Positions 5,037 to 7,292 of a stretch of DNA of 7,292 nucleotides are shown here, one piece after another. Origin of the DNA: Atopobiaceae bacterium UBA7016 (GTDB lineage: Bacteria > Actinomycetota > Coriobacteriia > Coriobacteriales > Atopobiaceae); NCBI GenBank assembly GCA_002449555.1, contig DJXA01000147.1:4149-11440 (forward strand), read 5' to 3'. The notes under the pieces were generated by a model, which saw nothing but the letters and a program-made list of their open reading frames with translations, did not search any database and was not told the DNA's origin. The translations under genes and the position numbers were made by a program. The stretch's first letter is position 1. Each line of letters starts with the position of its first letter.

Positions 5037-5780
5037 CTAGTTCTCAGCCTCGGGAGCGGGACGCTTGGGACCACCGAAGGTCACAGTAACCATAGCCGAA
5101 CGAATGACCTTGCCGCCCATGGCGTAGCCCTTCTGGTACACCTGCGCAACGGTCTCGTCGTACTGCTCGGCGTCCTCCACGCGGCCCACGGCCTGGTGCA
5201 CCAGCGGGTCAAAGGCCTCGCCCACCGGGTTGATGACCTCCACGCCCTCCTTGCCGAGGATGCTCACCATCTTGTCGTGCACGGCGTCGACGCCGGCCAC
5301 AAACTGCAGCAGATTCTCGTCGTCACCGCCGTTGGCCTTGGCATGCTCGCTCGCGCGCTCCATGTCGTCCAGCACGGGGAGCAGCCCCAGCACGAGCTTC
5401 TCGGCAGCGCGCTCCTTCTCGGCCAGGCGCTCGGCGGCCGTGCGCTTGCGGAAGTTGTCCCAGTCGGCCTGCAGGCGAGCCAGGCGCTCGGTGGCGTCGG
5501 TGGCCTCCTTCTTGGCGGCCTCCACGGCATCCTGCGCCTGGGCGAGCTGCGCCAGAAGGTCGCCCGCCTCCTCGCGGGCGCGTTCGGCGTCAGCCTTCAG
5601 GTCCGCCTCGGCGGCTGCCTCGCCGGCGCGCTTGGCGGCCTCGATCATGGCCTCCTCGTCGAGCTCCTCTTCCGGCTCGACGACGTCCTCGGTCTCCTCA
5701 GGCTCCGGCTCGATGCCCTCTACCTGCTCGTCGTTCTCCTCGGGCGCGAAGCCCTCACCATCAGTCACGGGCACCTTCAC
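5037..5780 (-). CDS. grpE: GrpE nucleotide-exchange factor for DnaK
   Basis: This protein of about 247 residues releases ADP from DnaK and works as a dimer in the cytosol. It has an unusually long acidic N-terminal segment (residues 8-45, mostly Glu and Asp), then a long helix predicted to form the dimeric coiled coil (about 46-125, Ala/Glu/Lys-rich with LARLQADWDNFRKR), the four-helix region (LVLGLLPVLDDMERA, 129-143), and the beta-rich head that contacts DnaK (AFDPLVHQAVGR 189-200; YQKGYAMGGKVIRSAMVTV 215-233). GTG at 5780 is preferred because AAGGAGG lies 5 bases upstream; GTG at 5774 (11-base spacing) is a possible alternative. A GTG at 5837 keeps the frame open but would place both the hairpin at 5804-5831 and this ribosome site inside the gene. 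Family length is commonly 170-215 residues; the excess is the acidic tail. Confidence 0.95.
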   Translation of the reverse strand: MKVPVTDGEGFAPEENDEQVEGIEPEPEETEDVVEPEEELDEEAMIEAAKRAGEAAAEADLKADAERAREEAGDLLAQLAQAQDAVEAAKKEATDATERLARLQADWDNFRKRTAAERLAEKERAAEKLVLGLLPVLDDMERASEHAKANGGDDENLLQFVAGVDAVHDKMVSILGKEGVEVINPVGEAFDPLVHQAVGRVEDAEQYDETVAQVYQKGYAMGGKVIRSAMVTVTFGGPKRPAPEAEN

Positions 5781-5785
5781 GTCAC

Positions 5786-5792
5786 CCTCCTT
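5786..5792 (-). promoter_or_regulatory. Ribosome binding site that decides the grpE start
   Basis: AAGGAGG on the minus strand lies 5 bases before GTG at 5780 and only 11 bases after the foot of the upstream hairpin. It supports a start 57 bases downstream of the longest open frame. The closeness to the hairpin means its folding state could influence access to the site. Confidence 0.65.
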
Positions 5793-5803
5793 CTTTTTCA
5801 CAA

Positions 5804-5831
5804 AAGGGGCGGCCACAGCGGGCCGCCCCTT
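5804..5831 (-). terminator. GC-rich hairpin between dnaK and grpE (attenuating terminator or processing site)
   Basis: AAGGGGCGGCC (right arm, 5821-5831 read on the minus strand) pairs with GGCCGCCCCTT (5804-5814) over 11 bases around a 6-base loop. On the minus strand the stem ends in TTTT followed by GTG, a short T run. This looks like a leaky intrinsic terminator placed after dnaK, consistent with making more DnaK than GrpE and DnaJ. It may equally stabilise the 3' end of a processed dnaK message. Confidence 0.6.
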
Positions 5832-5867
5832 CAACACTCATACGTTGCAGTGGGTAACGCCCAGGTA

Positions 5868-7292
<1,425 letters not shown>

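Noticed and set aside
4313..5089. 258-residue plus-strand open frame across dnaJ and the hairpin
   Set aside because: It is antisense to dnaJ, runs through the palindrome and into grpE, and has no convincing motif or ribosome site.
5781..5837. N-terminal extension of GrpE to GTG 5837
   Set aside because: It would encode the hairpin stem and the Shine-Dalgarno stretch, and the extra residues resemble nothing in GrpE.

Overview
This window is GC-rich and looks like a Gram-positive actinobacterial chromosome. The best support is the minus-strand heat-shock cluster in the order dnaK, grpE, dnaJ and a MerR-type hspR, which is the actinobacterial HspR-autoregulated arrangement. The overall look (a dnaJ without zinc finger, clostridia-like sugar genes nearby) would fit a Coriobacteriia-type gut or oral actinobacterium, but that finer placement is inference only. 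No RNA genes, CRISPR arrays, transposases or phage genes are visible.

Layout from left to right. (1) Positions 1-32 hold the cut-off half of a terminator-like palindrome. (2) 33-1625, minus strand: a two-gene operon of an auxin-efflux-carrier (AEC) family permease followed 12 bases later by an OMP-decarboxylase-suprafamily enzyme related to 3-keto-L-gulonate-6-phosphate decarboxylase and hexulose-6-phosphate synthase. (3) 1626-1778: a divergent intergenic region. (4) 1779-3467, plus strand: a ClpX-family AAA+ unfoldase whose usual N-terminal zinc domain is missing and replaced by about 210 residues that begin with two predicted membrane segments. (5) 3468-3576: a 95-base nested palindrome between convergent genes. 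(6) 3577-7292, minus strand: hspR, dnaJ, grpE and the C-terminal three quarters of dnaK, which runs off the right edge.

The heat-shock genes form one transcription unit read right to left. DnaK, GrpE and DnaJ make the Hsp70 folding cycle, and HspR should repress the operon from a promoter that lies outside the window. Strong hairpins sit in both the dnaK-grpE and grpE-dnaJ gaps and could set the ratio of chaperone to cochaperones. dnaJ and hspR overlap and are probably translationally coupled.

The most unusual item is the ClpX-like protein. Its AAA+ core, including Walker A and B, the GYVG pore loop, sensor 2 and the IGF ClpP-docking tripeptide, is intact. Its substrate-selecting parts are all changed: no zinc-binding domain, RTN instead of RKH, and a longer pore-2 loop. 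This predicts a membrane-tethered unfoldase that may feed ClpP with a substrate set different from that of ordinary ClpX, with a layout recalling FtsH. A second oddity is the decarboxylase-like enzyme, where the last acid of the DxKxxD catalytic motif reads as histidine.
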